Positions 22,444-33,989 of a DNA stretch of 64,000 bases are shown here, piece after piece (the stretch's first letter is position 1; each line of letters opens with the position of its first letter). The translations under genes and the position numbers were made by a program. The stretch is from positions 10,390,876-10,454,875 of the forward strand of contig JAQFVV010006203.1 of NCBI GenBank assembly GCA_028023455.1. Reading direction: 5' to 3'. Under the pieces are notes generated by a model. That model was not told where the DNA came from, made no database searches, and saw only the letters and a list, made by a program, of their open reading frames with translations. The stretch comes from Epiperipatus broadwayi. Taxonomy: Eukaryota; Onychophora; Udeonychophora; Euonychophora; Peripatidae.

Positions 22444-23822
22444 GTAAGCTATATTGACATGAACTCTAAATTTAAAAATAACTAAGAACTTTCGTTCAAG
22501 TTTATGAACTTCTATCTGACTTTTAAGTTTAAAATCAAATTAATAATGTTTAATTTTATATGTTTTCCGATTGATAAAAATCATTTCCATTTTTTTTTTC
22601 TTATTGTATAAATTGTTTATTGTTTAAATTTTAAATGATGAAATTTAGGTTGGGTATAGACGTTGCATAGATTCGTTAGCGGTTGATAATGTTGTGGTTT
22701 TCACATTCGATTAGAATATATGTCAACGATATCACTGCAAGCATCTTACGATGAATGCTAATGGGATTTGTATATTCCCTATGCAAGTGACGTTTATCGA
22801 TGATTTTGTATTTTGATCGGTTGTGTTTAATTTGGAATGTTTTGACCGTGGAATCTGTGCAGCTGATCTGTACTCAACATTTTAAAACAAATTTTATAAA
22901 ATGCATTTGTGCGAACGTATTTAAATGTTAAATTTAAGTCGGGCGTGAATGGCTATATAGTTTTGTAAAGTTATATTAAGGGAGGGTAATCTTAGGTTAT
23001 TCATTTCGTAGTTGAATTGGTTCAATGGATTGGATATATTTGTGTAATTAGTAGATGTAGTATGAGGTCCGCTATGGGCAGGATTATAGATATACGCCAC
23101 ACACCCTCTGTTTGCCTATGGATGGGTTTGTAAATCGGCAGAAGACCGCAGTCCATTCCTATGGAGTTTTTTGTTTATTGTTCTACTTGCCAACAGATGT
23201 CACATTCCTGTTGGTGGAGAGTCAATGTCTTCTCTATTTCTACTTATTGTTCAGATGTACTTTCCTGACAGTATAGTATTTTGTGTTGTCGTATCATGCT
23301 ACATTGAATACATGAATGTATCAGATGGTTTGGCGCCAGTTTGGTTGCGAAATTTGTGGCCTAAGGTTAAATCAGGGAAGAATATTTTCTTTTCAAATGC
23401 AGATCTATGTAGTCTATTCATACTTGACTAGCTAAATAAATAGTAAACTCATTATTTGCAATCTACTTAAATTTAGAATTAAAGATCAATATAAAAATAT
23501 AAACGTTAAATTTATTCCTCAAAATTTAAATATTATTTTATATGTGCGTAAATAAATATTTTTATGTGTTAATTTCTGGCAGTGGCTTTTATTTATTGAT
23601 ATTTAAGATTTAAATTAAGATATAGATTTTTATCTCTGCGTCTCCGCTGAGCTAGTGACTTGGGCTAACGATCGGAATATTTAAATAAAGTGGAATCTTA
23701 ACAGCGCGTATCTGCCTACTCTATAAATTTTTCTAGGCTCAAATGCCTAGATGGCGCCCTGGTAGTTGCAGATATTGTTTTTGCGGTTAGATTCGATCTT
23801 CACTTACATTTCGATCGTTATA

Positions 23823-24496
23823 GTATATATATATGAAACAAAGATTTCATCAAGCAATATGGGTTTTTACTATATAATAATAGAAAAACAAAAACACAGA
23901 ATTATTAATAGAATGCCTAATTTAAAGATTTAAGAAATGAGAGCTTTTGAAATTTTCTCTCCATACTAAAAGCTTTTATATTAATGCACATGATTACTAT
24001 TATTTATATAAATATTTAAATAGTAAATGCATATACACAGACTGGAAATAACTACTACTATGCAACTGAAAGCATTATTAAATATTCCATATTTTAATTT
24101 GTTTTGCCATTTAAACATAGATCTTACATATTTATACTTTCATATATATACATAACTAAAAATAAATGTAAATCTATTACTACTAAGTACTGAAAAATCT
24201 GTAATTGTGCAGAAGAAAATTAACCTCCGATCATGCACTGTTATTGATTATAACAACAGGCATACAATACACTGAAGCCCTGATATAAGCACAATCAGTA
24301 ATAGTTGGCATTTAAATATACGCTCTAAACTTAAGTGATTCATTTAAGCTTTTAAAATTCTTACTGATGAGTGAGTGTATGGCCATTTATAAGAGTTAAC
24401 AAAAACAGCACATGATCCGCAGTTAATTCCCTTCTGCACATATACATAATTAAATATTTATAATATATGCTGATTCGTAATAAAAAGACAACATGC
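23823..24496 (-). other. intronic DNA with plain AT-rich content
   Basis: No repeat or exon recognised. The GC-type donor of the next exon lies at 24495-24496. Confidence 0.35.
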
Positions 24497-24631
24497 CTGA
24501 ATTGCTTAATTTCATTAATTATTGCTCTTCGGCCTTGTTCTGAAGGAAATTCTTTCTTATCAATTATTTCTTGAACAGTGGAAGAAAATTTTGGAACTCC
24601 AAATATATCTGGTTTCCATTTTCCAGAATTT
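24497..24631 (-). CDS. exon encoding FGVPKFSS...RRAIINEIKQF
   Basis: In minus orientation a TTTATTTTAG acceptor precedes 135 bases that read, with the phase-2 carry-over from the exon at 36353, E-NSGKWKPDIFGVPKFSS, TVQEIIDKKEFPSEQGRR, AIINEIKQF. It ends in phase 2 before CAG/GCATGT, a GC donor instead of GT. Joining to the exon at 6981 gives an Arg codon and keeps the frame open, which supports the unusual donor. The W-x(3)-FGVP-x-FS pattern followed by a charged helix is what I recall before the YP-x(2)-QY region in SAMD3-like proteins. Confidence 0.72.
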
Positions 24632-24747
24632 CTAAAATAAATATACATACATTGTTATAAATTAAAAGCAGTTGCATATCATTAGCTGAAATTCAAATAT
24701 AAAATATTTCTATTACCAAACATTACTGTTGTCAGGAGTACACTCTT

Positions 24748-24859
24748 GTGAAACAAACTTAAGTCTGAATAAAGTGGCACAAATAACAAATATAAGTCTG
24801 AATAAAGTGGCACAAGTTTCTTGCTTATGCCACTTTATTCAGACTTATGTTTGTTTCAC
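24748..24859. repeat. foldback hairpin with duplicated arm core
   Basis: GTGAAACAAACTTAAGTC...GTGGCAC (24748-24780) is matched in reverse complement by 24829-24859. The core AAGTCTGAATAAAGTGGCAC occurs a second time at 24793-24813, so the left arm is duplicated. The core contains an AATAAA, suggesting two 3' ends of a retroelement joined tail to tail. Confidence 0.7.
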
Positions 24860-25415
24860 AGAAGTATGCTGCTGAAAAAAGTAATGTTTGATGATTGTAA
24901 TATACATGTTTACGTGTGTTTAAAAAAAAAATTAAACCATATAATTAAAATAAAAATGGTAACAATAAAAGTCATTGACCTAAACTCAAGAAATAGTAGT
25001 TTTTACTTCTAAGGTTTGATAACACCATCTAAGTCTAAAAGCACGATAGAATTGTTTACATAAACATAATGAGCATTCACATTACTAATCAATACTTGTT
25101 AACTCTAGATACACATTCTAACTGCTATCTTAAAATTTTAAATTTGATATTTTTTTTAAACTTTTATTGCAAATACTGTTTATACAAAAATGAAATAAAT
25201 GAAAATAAACTCTCATGGAGGCTAATCTCTACATAGTTCAAGAAAAATTCAAAAAAAGCTGCATAACAAGAATTTTGATAACAATAAATAAATAAAATTA
25301 AGATCAGTTAATCACAAAGATTTAAAAAGATGATTAAGTCACATAAATTTGATTAGTAAAATATAAAAGCACACAAAGAAGAATTTTTAAATTAATTATG
25401 AATTCTTCAGTAACA
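24860..25415. other. intronic AT-rich DNA
   Basis: No feature seen. A 63-codon frame at 24821-25012 begins inside the hairpin and shows no family pattern. Confidence 0.35.
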
Positions 25416-25419
25416 GATG

Positions 25420-25925
25420 GAGTGACATTAAACTACTACAGTGAATTGATATGTCAACAAGATGAGTGATAACACTAGACTAATGCCTGTCAACAAAGTG
25501 ATAGATAACAGTAGAGTATAATGAGCTGTTGTTACCATAAGCTATGATGCAAGATTATAGTTATGAACTAATATATATCAGCAGTATCAGTGATGGGATT
25601 ATGATGATTGAATATATTGGCTAGGTGAGTAATTACTGTGATGAGCTGATTTATTAGCAAGATTAGTTATGGCATTAGACTACTATGATAACATGATAAC
25701 TTAGCAGCATGAGAGATACAAGTAAAATATTGCCAAATTGACATGTTAACCACATTAGTAATGGTGTTAAATTTCTGTATTGTTGCAAAATATCACAGCA
25801 AAATAAATGATGGCTATAGATTACTGTGTTAAGTTAATATATAAGCAAGATGAATAAGAGCATTGGGTGAGATGATATATTAGCAAAATAATCTTCATAA
25901 ATTACTTTAATTGTAATATATTGTG
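25420..25925. repeat. degenerate minisatellite, about 56-bp unit
   Basis: Repeated, drifting copies of a unit resembling TACTGTGATGAGCTGAT, ATATTAGCAAGATGAGTGAT, GGCATTAGA occur from 25420 to 25920. About eight units, strongly diverged, so old. Confidence 0.55.
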
Positions 25926-26660
25926 GTGATAGTTAAAATGTAAAAATTATATAATGGCATACCTAAGGGTATGTGCAGTGTTACTTGTGAAAAATTTTCA
26001 AAGGATATTTCTGAAAGATGTAGTTATTAAGATTGGTAATAGGATTGATGTCACTGCCAACTAATATATTGGTAGACTATCAGATATATTGGTTGTTGAT
26101 GTCAAGTGTAAAATTTCATTTGAATTTGAGTTGATTAATATTAATGATGCAAGATGTAAGTTGCTAGATATAAAAAAAAAAATCATGATTCTTGGCAAAA
26201 AAAATATTTAGATAAGTATTTATGTTCTGAAAATTAACCAACTCTGTAGTAATAATATGGACACATTAGAGAAATGACATATATTTTCAGGTGCTGAACT
26301 TTTGTAATTTACCTTTAATAATGGACTATTCCAAATTTTATAGTTGAAAATATTGTTACATAATAATAAGTTTAATGTATTCATTTATGATTTTATTTAT
26401 CAAAACTAATAAAAGTTCAAAAAAAAAATTATCTATTTTCTCTGTCATATGTATATTAAATTGATCTTATATTTATTATTAAGAATCAAGGATAAATTCC
26501 ATACTATAAAATGGAGTTGTTATATTGTTGGTTACAATGCTTGACCATAATTTGTATTGTAAGATATTACTAGAAGAATGATTAAGTTTATCAATTTTAT
26601 AACATTTGCAACAAAATATAGCAATACACTTAGAGATTGTGTGGCCTGGCACATTTAAAT
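25926..26660. other. intronic DNA without recognised features
   Basis: AT-rich; no exon or repeat supported. Confidence 0.35.
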
Positions 26661-26689
26661 CAACAATATTTTCATCAGTGCAAAATATG

Positions 26690-27230
26690 GTTAAGTTTTT
26701 TTTCTTTGTTTTCTTAACGAGATTTTATTTGCTAATAGCAAGTGAAACTGATCACATAAAGTTGCAATAAGATATATATTATTGGCCAAGTGACTATGTG
26801 TTATTTTAATAAAGATTTTTTCACACAATGATGGGAATTTCAAAGCTATACTGCATGCTAACTTCCTGCAAATGCTAACGTTGGCAATCAATATGTCTTT
26901 AAAAATATATACTTTAGATGAAGTACGTATAATACAGCCATACATCACTGGATTTGCATCTTTTAACTCAGTAGATTTTAAGATTTGAGTATTTGTCTGC
27001 AGCAAATGATTTATAAAGGCTGGCCATCAATTTAATCATAATCTTCAATTATTCTCAAACCAAATGTGGTGTCAAACTATATGCAAAAATATGATTCAAA
27101 TGAACATTTAGTTTGCTGAAGATATGAGAAATAAACCTAGCAATTTTTAGCTTTGTATTTGCATTATCTAAATTAATAAACTCAATAACATCATTTTTGA
27201 CTTAGCATTAAACAGCTTAGTCTTAATTTT
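26690..27230 (-). pseudogene. decayed protein-coding fragment, unassigned
   Basis: A 104-codon minus-strand frame (26691-27005; ILKSTELKDANPVMYGCIIR, then SLCEKIFIKITHSHLA) and, upstream in another frame, FINLDNANTKLKIARFISHI look like pieces of one protein broken by stops and frameshifts. Composition is more protein-like than the surroundings. A transposase-derived pseudogene is the likeliest reading but no catalytic motif was found. Confidence 0.22.
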
Positions 27231-29300
27231 CTTATTTTTTCTATGTAGTTTATCTATATTACTGAGGTTTACAAATTGGCTATAACAATTAGAACTCTGT
27301 GTCCTGTATAGTTTAGAGCAACGGCAAAATGTCAGACTCTGGAGCATAGAGATCCTCAGATCTTATTCCAGTTCTGGCACTTCCAGTACTTTATCTTCTT
27401 ATGAACTTTTGAACAATAAAGCCATTTGAATATTTATTATATTTTATTAGCATCCTGTAAGTTAGATAGTGATTTTAATTTTTTTTTTTTTTTAAGAATT
27501 ATGAATAGCTTTGAAAGTTAGTCCATTAAAATATAACAATGTGTAACTTATCTTCACTAGTTAGTTTCCTCTCAGCATTAAATTAATAGCAGGATCTTAT
27601 AATGTTGTTCAACATTACTGGAACATATGGTAACTACTATAAACAATTTAAGCTCTGGTAACATTGGACAATATGAAAACTAGAACAAAATAACAATACA
27701 GTACACATTTAATAGTTATTATTCACATTTTTATAAGCAGCTTCTATCAATTCATTTGCAGAGAGAAAGGAACAGAAGATGAAGATAAGTAATTTTTACT
27801 TTAAATTTTGCATGGATAAGAAATCAAGAAAACGTATCACCATTATTATGTTATGAAGATTAAGTGCTGTGATGGAGAGGCAGACTCTTGATATTGACAT
27901 GGATCGTGAGTCCAACTTTGTCATTTCTATCGCTTAAACTTATAAATTCCAAACAATAAACCATTCAATCTTTTTAAAAGAGATTTCAATTATCCTAAGG
28001 CCTAAATTGACAATTTTCCCTAAATTGTTTCAAAAGCTTCAATTAACATTTAAGTTGATGATAATATTATGGTTAGGATTATCCTTTTTTTACTGATTAA
28101 CAACTATAATAAGGTTTATGAGCTAAAATTTCTACTGTCTCTTATCTTTAAAAAAAAATTTATGTTCTAATCTTCATATTGATTGCATGTTTCTAAAATT
28201 TTACAATTATCTGCACAAACAGGAAAAAATCTAAATCATTCTGCCTCTAAAGACTACATTTATCTAGATGCCATCTTGAAAGTAAAATTTGGTAATTATT
28301 ATAGAAATTTATGATGTTAAATAGAGAAAGCAGTAAGACAACAGAGATCTTTATCTTTAATTCTGAAACCATTATGTATCAAGTAAAATCAATTGACAGT
28401 AATAATGATGGAATCAATCCTTCAAGATTAATTTCCAGTTTACTAATCTTCTAGTAGAAGTCACTTGCTTTTATTAAACCCATATAGTATTAACTACTAG
28501 TCATATGTCTTATACTCTGACATTCAAGATGATAATCATTGGAAATTTTGTAACAATGTCAAGTTTTGAATACTTGTAAAGTTTTTGTATAGCTAGATAA
28601 ACTAATACTTTGTTAATGACTAAATATTTTTATAATATCAATTATAAAACTTTTACATAATCTTTAACTTTTTGGCAAAAGATTAGTAAATTATAATAAA
28701 TCGACAATGACTCTTCCAATTACATTAATAAAAAAGAACTCTCTAGAACTGTAAAAGGCAGAACATAAAAACTAAATAAAATCAAGAGATATTAAATGAC
28801 AATCAAACCATATCTCAACAATTTTTAAGCTTTACTAACAAAAAACACTCTTTGTTAATATATTATGTGATGGCTGTCTGATATTATTATATAGGTATTC
28901 AAAATAAGAGGTTGAAATTTTAAAAAAAAATTATAAAACCTTATTCAAAGTATAACTTTTTATTTTTACATTTTCATCATAATCCATTCATTGTTAGCAA
29001 TATTTTTAAACACAAAACAATGTAAAAATAACAACAGCAGCCTAAACAAATTTTTTAATTTCTCACACTGCTATTGTTATAGAATATAAGTATTTACAAA
29101 ATTGTATTTTGAGAGAGGTTGCATTTTTATTTATTATCCCAAATGGATTTAATTTAATTTTTTGTTTTTATATGAAAGATTTCTTTTTTTTTTTTTAATT
29201 TTTCAGCTATATATATTTTTTTTAATTTTAAATTTTATAACATTTTGAGTGGGTTTTTTTTTTAAATTTGGACTTTCGCAATATTTCTTGAATATATACA
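27231..29300. other. intronic DNA without recognised features
   Basis: AT-rich with long T runs at 27480 and 29185. A good plus-strand acceptor near 27770 (TTCATTTGCAG) is followed by a frame that closes within seven codons in the phase needed by the plus-strand first exon, so it was not called. Confidence 0.35.
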
Positions 29301-29309
29301 GCATCAGGC

Positions 29310-29599
29310 ATTTATTTTTTACTTGTCAATTTTCAGCATTTTGATATGTGTATCCTCGGGCATTTATTATTTGTCAATTTTCATGCAGTTTTTGATATAA
29401 ATTTATTTTTTACTTGCCGATTTTGAGCATTTTGATATGTCTAGCCTCCGGCTTTTTTAGTTGACGATTTTCATGCAGTTTTTGATATAAATTTATTTTT
29501 TACTTGCAGATTTTTAGCATTTTGATATGTCTAGCCTCGGGCTTTTTTAGTTGATGATTTTCATGCAGTTTTTGAAAAAAAAATTTTTATCACTTGCAG
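29310..29599 (+). repeat. 90-bp minisatellite carrying splice-acceptor-like motifs
   Basis: Three units with a period of 90-91 bases share TTTTTTACTTGC, GCATTTTGATATGT, GGGCTTTTTTAGTTGA and TTTTCATGCAGTTTTTGA blocks. A fourth, truncated unit ends in ATCACTTGCAG, the acceptor of the exon at 29600. Unit three also contains ACTTGCAG. Confidence 0.65.
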
Positions 29600-29653
29600 G
29601 CTTCAGACCAGTTGTTGATGGTGGTGCAGCGCCACCTGGTGGCGATCATGCAG
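29600..29653 (+). CDS. possible second exon of the plus-strand gene
   Basis: After a TTTTTATCACTTGCAG acceptor comes a GC-rich islet. In phase 0, the phase left by the 19635 and 22357 exons, it reads ASDQLLMVVQRHLVAIMQ, an amphipathic helix-like segment. Two donors are possible: CAG/GTCAGG (end 29653, phase 0) or CAG/GTTAGA (end 29658, phase 2). Without splicing the frame stays open to TAA at 29704, so it could be a terminal exon. Another frame reads FRPVVDGGAAPPGGDHAGQ. The islet is in strong contrast with the surrounding DNA. The gene is not recognised. Confidence 0.42.
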
Positions 29654-29704
29654 GTCAGGTTAGAGTACCAAAAAATGTTAAGGAGCAAAATTTTAATCAA
29701 TTAA

Positions 29705-30539
29705 ATTAAATAATAACCCTATTATTTATATTTGCTTGATTTTTTGTTGTTGTTGTATTGAGGAAACTGTAAAGTTATAGTTTAATGACTAAAAAATTAT
29801 CCTAGATTATCATCAACATTATATAAAAGAAAAACTTTACTATTAATTTATATATTATAAATTAAAACATTTAAGTGTCCTTTAATAGTTCATTATTCAT
29901 TATGACTTATAATAACACAAAGCTCAATGGTGAACTCTCTTCATCAACAAAACCAAATCCTCATATCTTGAATTACAAATCAGAATGGTCTTGAATATTG
30001 CTAAAATTAAGCATATTTTATTTATTTCAAAGTATGAAATGTAAAATACAGTTATTAAATTGGATGCTCTCTATAGTTAACAAATATACATATAATTATT
30101 TTCTATCAAAGAAAAACTTGCATTTAATAATTTTTAAACACTCGATCTAGAGTTTGGTTGAAAAGGTAACCAATTAATAAATATAAACTAATTAATAGCA
30201 CTGACCTAGCTTTTTGTCTTTGACATTTTGAAATAAATCAAGTGAAATTTGTTAAATATTAAAAAAATTGAAGCCTATTCTAATTTTATGGACTCCATCA
30301 GCTGTGCCAAGACCCAGAAATGTCAGGGCTTAACATAACTGATGAAGGAAATTTCCTGCCATTAATTCTGTGATAGCTCACAATTCAAAATGTATTATAT
30401 AATATTTTAGTCATATAATGAATTGACAGAAGATTCATAATAACATATGTAGATCTTTTACTAAAAATATAATTGATTAATTTATAAATATATAGACATT
30501 AAAATAAATTGTCTGAGTAAGTGGCACAGAATAGTATGG
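29705..30539. other. intronic AT-rich DNA
   Basis: No feature recognised. Confidence 0.35.
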
Positions 30540-30545
30540 TCAAAA

Positions 30546-30821
30546 TAGTAGTTGTGAGTTACACCCCATGCGGCTACATGAGGTGGTTTCTGGTAGCAGA
30601 CTATATAAGCTAAATGTGCTTATGCATGGCTATCAATGCTACGAAGGGGCAATAGTGCTGGCAGCTAGTTGACATAAGGTTCCTGTGCATATGCATGGTG
30701 AACAGCACCACCTAATATCTTGACCTTGCATCACTGCTTTTGGCCCCCTACTCTGAATACTTCTGTGTTAACACAGAAACCGCGCCTCATGCGGCCACAT
30801 TGGCGTAAGTTACAACTACCA
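30546..30821. mobile_element. 276-bp MITE with 6-bp target duplication
   Basis: The ends are imperfect inverted repeats of about 45 bases: TAGTAGTTGTGAGTTACACC... at the left and the reverse complement TGGTAGTTGTAACTTACGCC... at the right, both running into a GCGGC(T/C)...CATGAGG and GGTTTCTG block. TCAAAA flanks it on both sides (30540-30545 and 30822-30827). It is GC-richer than its surroundings and has no ORF, so it is a non-autonomous DNA transposon. The superfamily is not clear. Confidence 0.8.
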
Positions 30822-30827
30822 TCAAAA

Positions 30828-33285
30828 ATAAGTAATCTCTAAATATAAAAAAAGTCCAATCAATTGAATAGATCTGATATTTTCAATATGTATCTAGTAT
30901 TCAAATGTCATGACCTACCAAGGGAATAATGTTATGATTAATTATTTACAGAAATAAATTATTATGATTCATATGAATATAACAGAAATAAATAATATCA
31001 AATTTTCTGATGATAGCTGTTAGAGTAATTAATTATATGATATTTTCTCAGTTCTAATATTTTTTATTGCATACATTTTGAAATAGTAAATAATATTATA
31101 ATACTGTTTTTTTTTTACATATAAAGATACTTTTTTCCTTTGGAAAATGATTGTGTTCAAAAATATGTACAGTCAAAAAGCTTTAATTATAGACAAAATA
31201 TTTATAGAAATAGAGATAAATCACTAAAATCAAAAAAGTTACGTCATAACCTAATGATTAATAATACATTTCTAACAAACAAAATGCATTTCACTATTAT
31301 AAATTCAACTACTGATACTTAAAATATTTAATTCAAAAATTAAATTAGAATTTTAAAAAAAACATTTAAATTAATAATATTCTTTGGAAGATAAATTATT
31401 GTTGAAATAGTGGTCAAATTTTCCATAACAAAACTTTATATTAAATCAATAAACAAAATTAGTCAATGGAAGATAATGGCAAATACATATTTCCAGATCT
31501 ATTATGTGTAACTATGTCAATCTATATCGAACTTCTTGGAAACTCAATTCAACCAGGCCATTAACAGGATTCTTTTATTGAAGAACTAAGGACCAATATT
31601 AACTTAATGTAGAATATGTTGAATATTTTTGGAATAGATGATCCATTCCTTAATCAGCTAGCCATCAAATAATTAGTTGGAGAATGGACTTTTGGCTATT
31701 TATTAAGTAGAAAATAAAAGGAAAGAAGTGAAACTGCTAAAATCCTCATCATCTAGCACTGGGTTAGTCTTGTGAATATTGTCATCTCCATTTTATCTCT
31801 GTGGATGATTTGAAAAAAACTTAAGGTTATTTTATATTAACTTGAAAACACCGTTTTCTTTATTGGCATAGAAAATGCTTCTTAGATGAAAAATACCACA
31901 AGAAATAACATACACCTATGATAATGATCCACAATTATTCTAGCATTGTTTTCACTTGAATCCCATACCACCATATATCTCAATTGTTGAATTCATTTTA
32001 TAGGTTACTTTAATCAAACTATTTAAGTGATAGACTTTAAATAGAGGAAAACTAATATAGTCCTCTCCTAATATAGAGTCTATACCATTTCTGACACTAG
32101 GAGAAAACAGAAGCGACCAAGCATAACCATCAACTTTCAACATTACATCGAGTATGCTTAGAAAACTGTTGTCCAATCTATATAAAATATTTCACATTTT
32201 ATCAAAAAAAAATTTTAAAAATAAAGAGATTTCATAGAAATAATCTATAAAATTCTTCCGGATATTTTGCCCCAAAATAAATCATTAAACTAACTGGGAT
32301 TGTCAAAAAACATTCTAGAGTGTCTACTAAAACAGTAATTAATACTCGACAAACACAAAATCAAAAAGAAATTACTACTACAATATTAATTACCAAATAT
32401 TAAAACCAAAACACTACAGATATTATGTTAAATGAAAAAAAAAATTAAAAAACAATATTTAAAGTTTAGAAAGTATTAATATTTGACAAAAAAAATTATT
32501 AACATAAGAATTAATAAAAAAACATATGCTTAAACCAAAGTATTTTTTTTTAAATATAGCAGCAGAATACAAACATGTGCGTAAATGAAAGTATGGCAAT
32601 AGAAAAAAAATGCACAAACTAACATTAAAATATTTTTTAAAAAAGATGTGCTTAAACCAAAAGTATTTCAATTTTACACTTCATAAATAAAGCATTACAT
32701 TTTAAACTTCATCAAAAGTTAAAAACTTAATTTAGAAATATTTAAGTAGATCTTAATTTTTTTTACAAAAGATGATCCTTTTTTAAAATCATTTTATATT
32801 AATTAATCAGATTGTTCTATATATTATCAGAGCTATCTCATTTGAATTCTCATTTATATATACTAATAATTACTTAGTTGGATATCATTAAATCTTTGTC
32901 TAATGACATAATTGTTAGCAATATGTAATGGCTCTTATTTTTAATTATCTTATCTTTCACAAATCAGTTCAACATTTTTTGAACTGAAAGCATGATCACG
33001 CTCATTTCCATAATCTAGAAAAATGGATATGTGTAACATTTTGTAGCATTTTCCTTAATTTATTGCTTAAGTACTTATGGTGTTAAGGAAAATATCACAC
33101 ATCCCCATTTTTTTCTATCACAAAAATGAGCATGGACAATATTTAATTGGGTTGTGTAGAACAAAATAATCAAAAAAGAAAAGAAACATGCCAATTGCTT
33201 AATGTCATTAATAAATGGTTTAATAGTATCCAATTAAGTAATTACTGGAATGTATAAATGAAAATTCTAATGAGTATAAAGCAGT
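30828..33285. other. intronic DNA without recognised features
   Basis: AT-rich. Short minus-strand frames at 31952-32176 and 32459-32671 show no family pattern. Confidence 0.35.
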
Positions 33286-33290
33286 CTGAT

Positions 33291-33885
33291 TAATCAATAA
33301 TGAATATTTCTATAGTGTAATTTTCACTACACCACTCTCACACAAGGTGAGGACTGGTTTCTATCCACTTTTAACACCTTGTGAAGGAATGTAATCATAA
33401 ACATATGACCCAAGACATGGTAAAAAAAGATGTATGATCACCAAGATGCTGAACCAGCACTTATCAGTTGGCCCAGACTACAATCCCTTACATATATATC
33501 TTTACCATTGATCACTATATATAGATAGCAAATTGCTATAGTTTAATTGATGTGTCAAATCTGACCCTCACAAATTTGATACAAACCATTTAATGGAAAT
33601 AATAATTTTTATTAGTCATTCATTAGACTAAAGATTATCCAATAATGAATAATATTTTTGTAGTATAATTTTCAATACACCTCTCACACAAGGTAGGGAT
33701 TGGTTTCTATCCCTTCTAACACCTTGTGGAGGGATGTAATCATAAACATATGAGAAAAGACATATGAAAAAGATATATAATCCCCAAGATTCTCATTTCA
33801 TGCTGAACAGTACTTATCAGTTGGCTCAGACCACAATTTCTTATATATATCTTTACCATTGTTCAGTATATATTGTACCATTTTC
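33291..33885. repeat. two tandem units of a palindrome-bearing repeat
   Basis: Two units of about 340 bases (33291-33630 and 33631-33885, the second shorter) share AATGAATA, TAATTTTCA(C/A)TACACC, CTCTCACACAAGGT, ACACCTTGTG and GGATGTAATCATAAACATAT. Further copies lie at 35538-36010. Each has an imperfect palindrome CACAAGGT...ACCTTGTG with a changing inner stem. Confidence 0.65.
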
Positions 33886-33989
33886 GGTCAACTTAGCCTT
33901 TATACATTATAAATTGCTAATGTATTCGTTAATCAAGTTACATCTGCATTTATTCATTCTTCACTGAACGTAACTACATTTCTAGATTA

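Larger units (their letters stand above)
21757..23822 (+). repeat. tandem duplication, copy 2
   Basis: Counterpart of 19034-21064. Differences include an extra stretch near 23553-23600 and small substitutions. Both promoter elements and the exon are intact, so both copies could act as alternative first exons of one gene or as starts of two transcripts. Confidence 0.85.

Noticed and set aside
25420-25925. CRISPR-like array
   Set aside because: Units are adjacent and drifting without unique spacers, in an animal genome; it is a minisatellite.
27765-27800. Plus-strand exon after TTCATTTGCAG
   Set aside because: In the phase left by the first exons it meets a stop after six codons.
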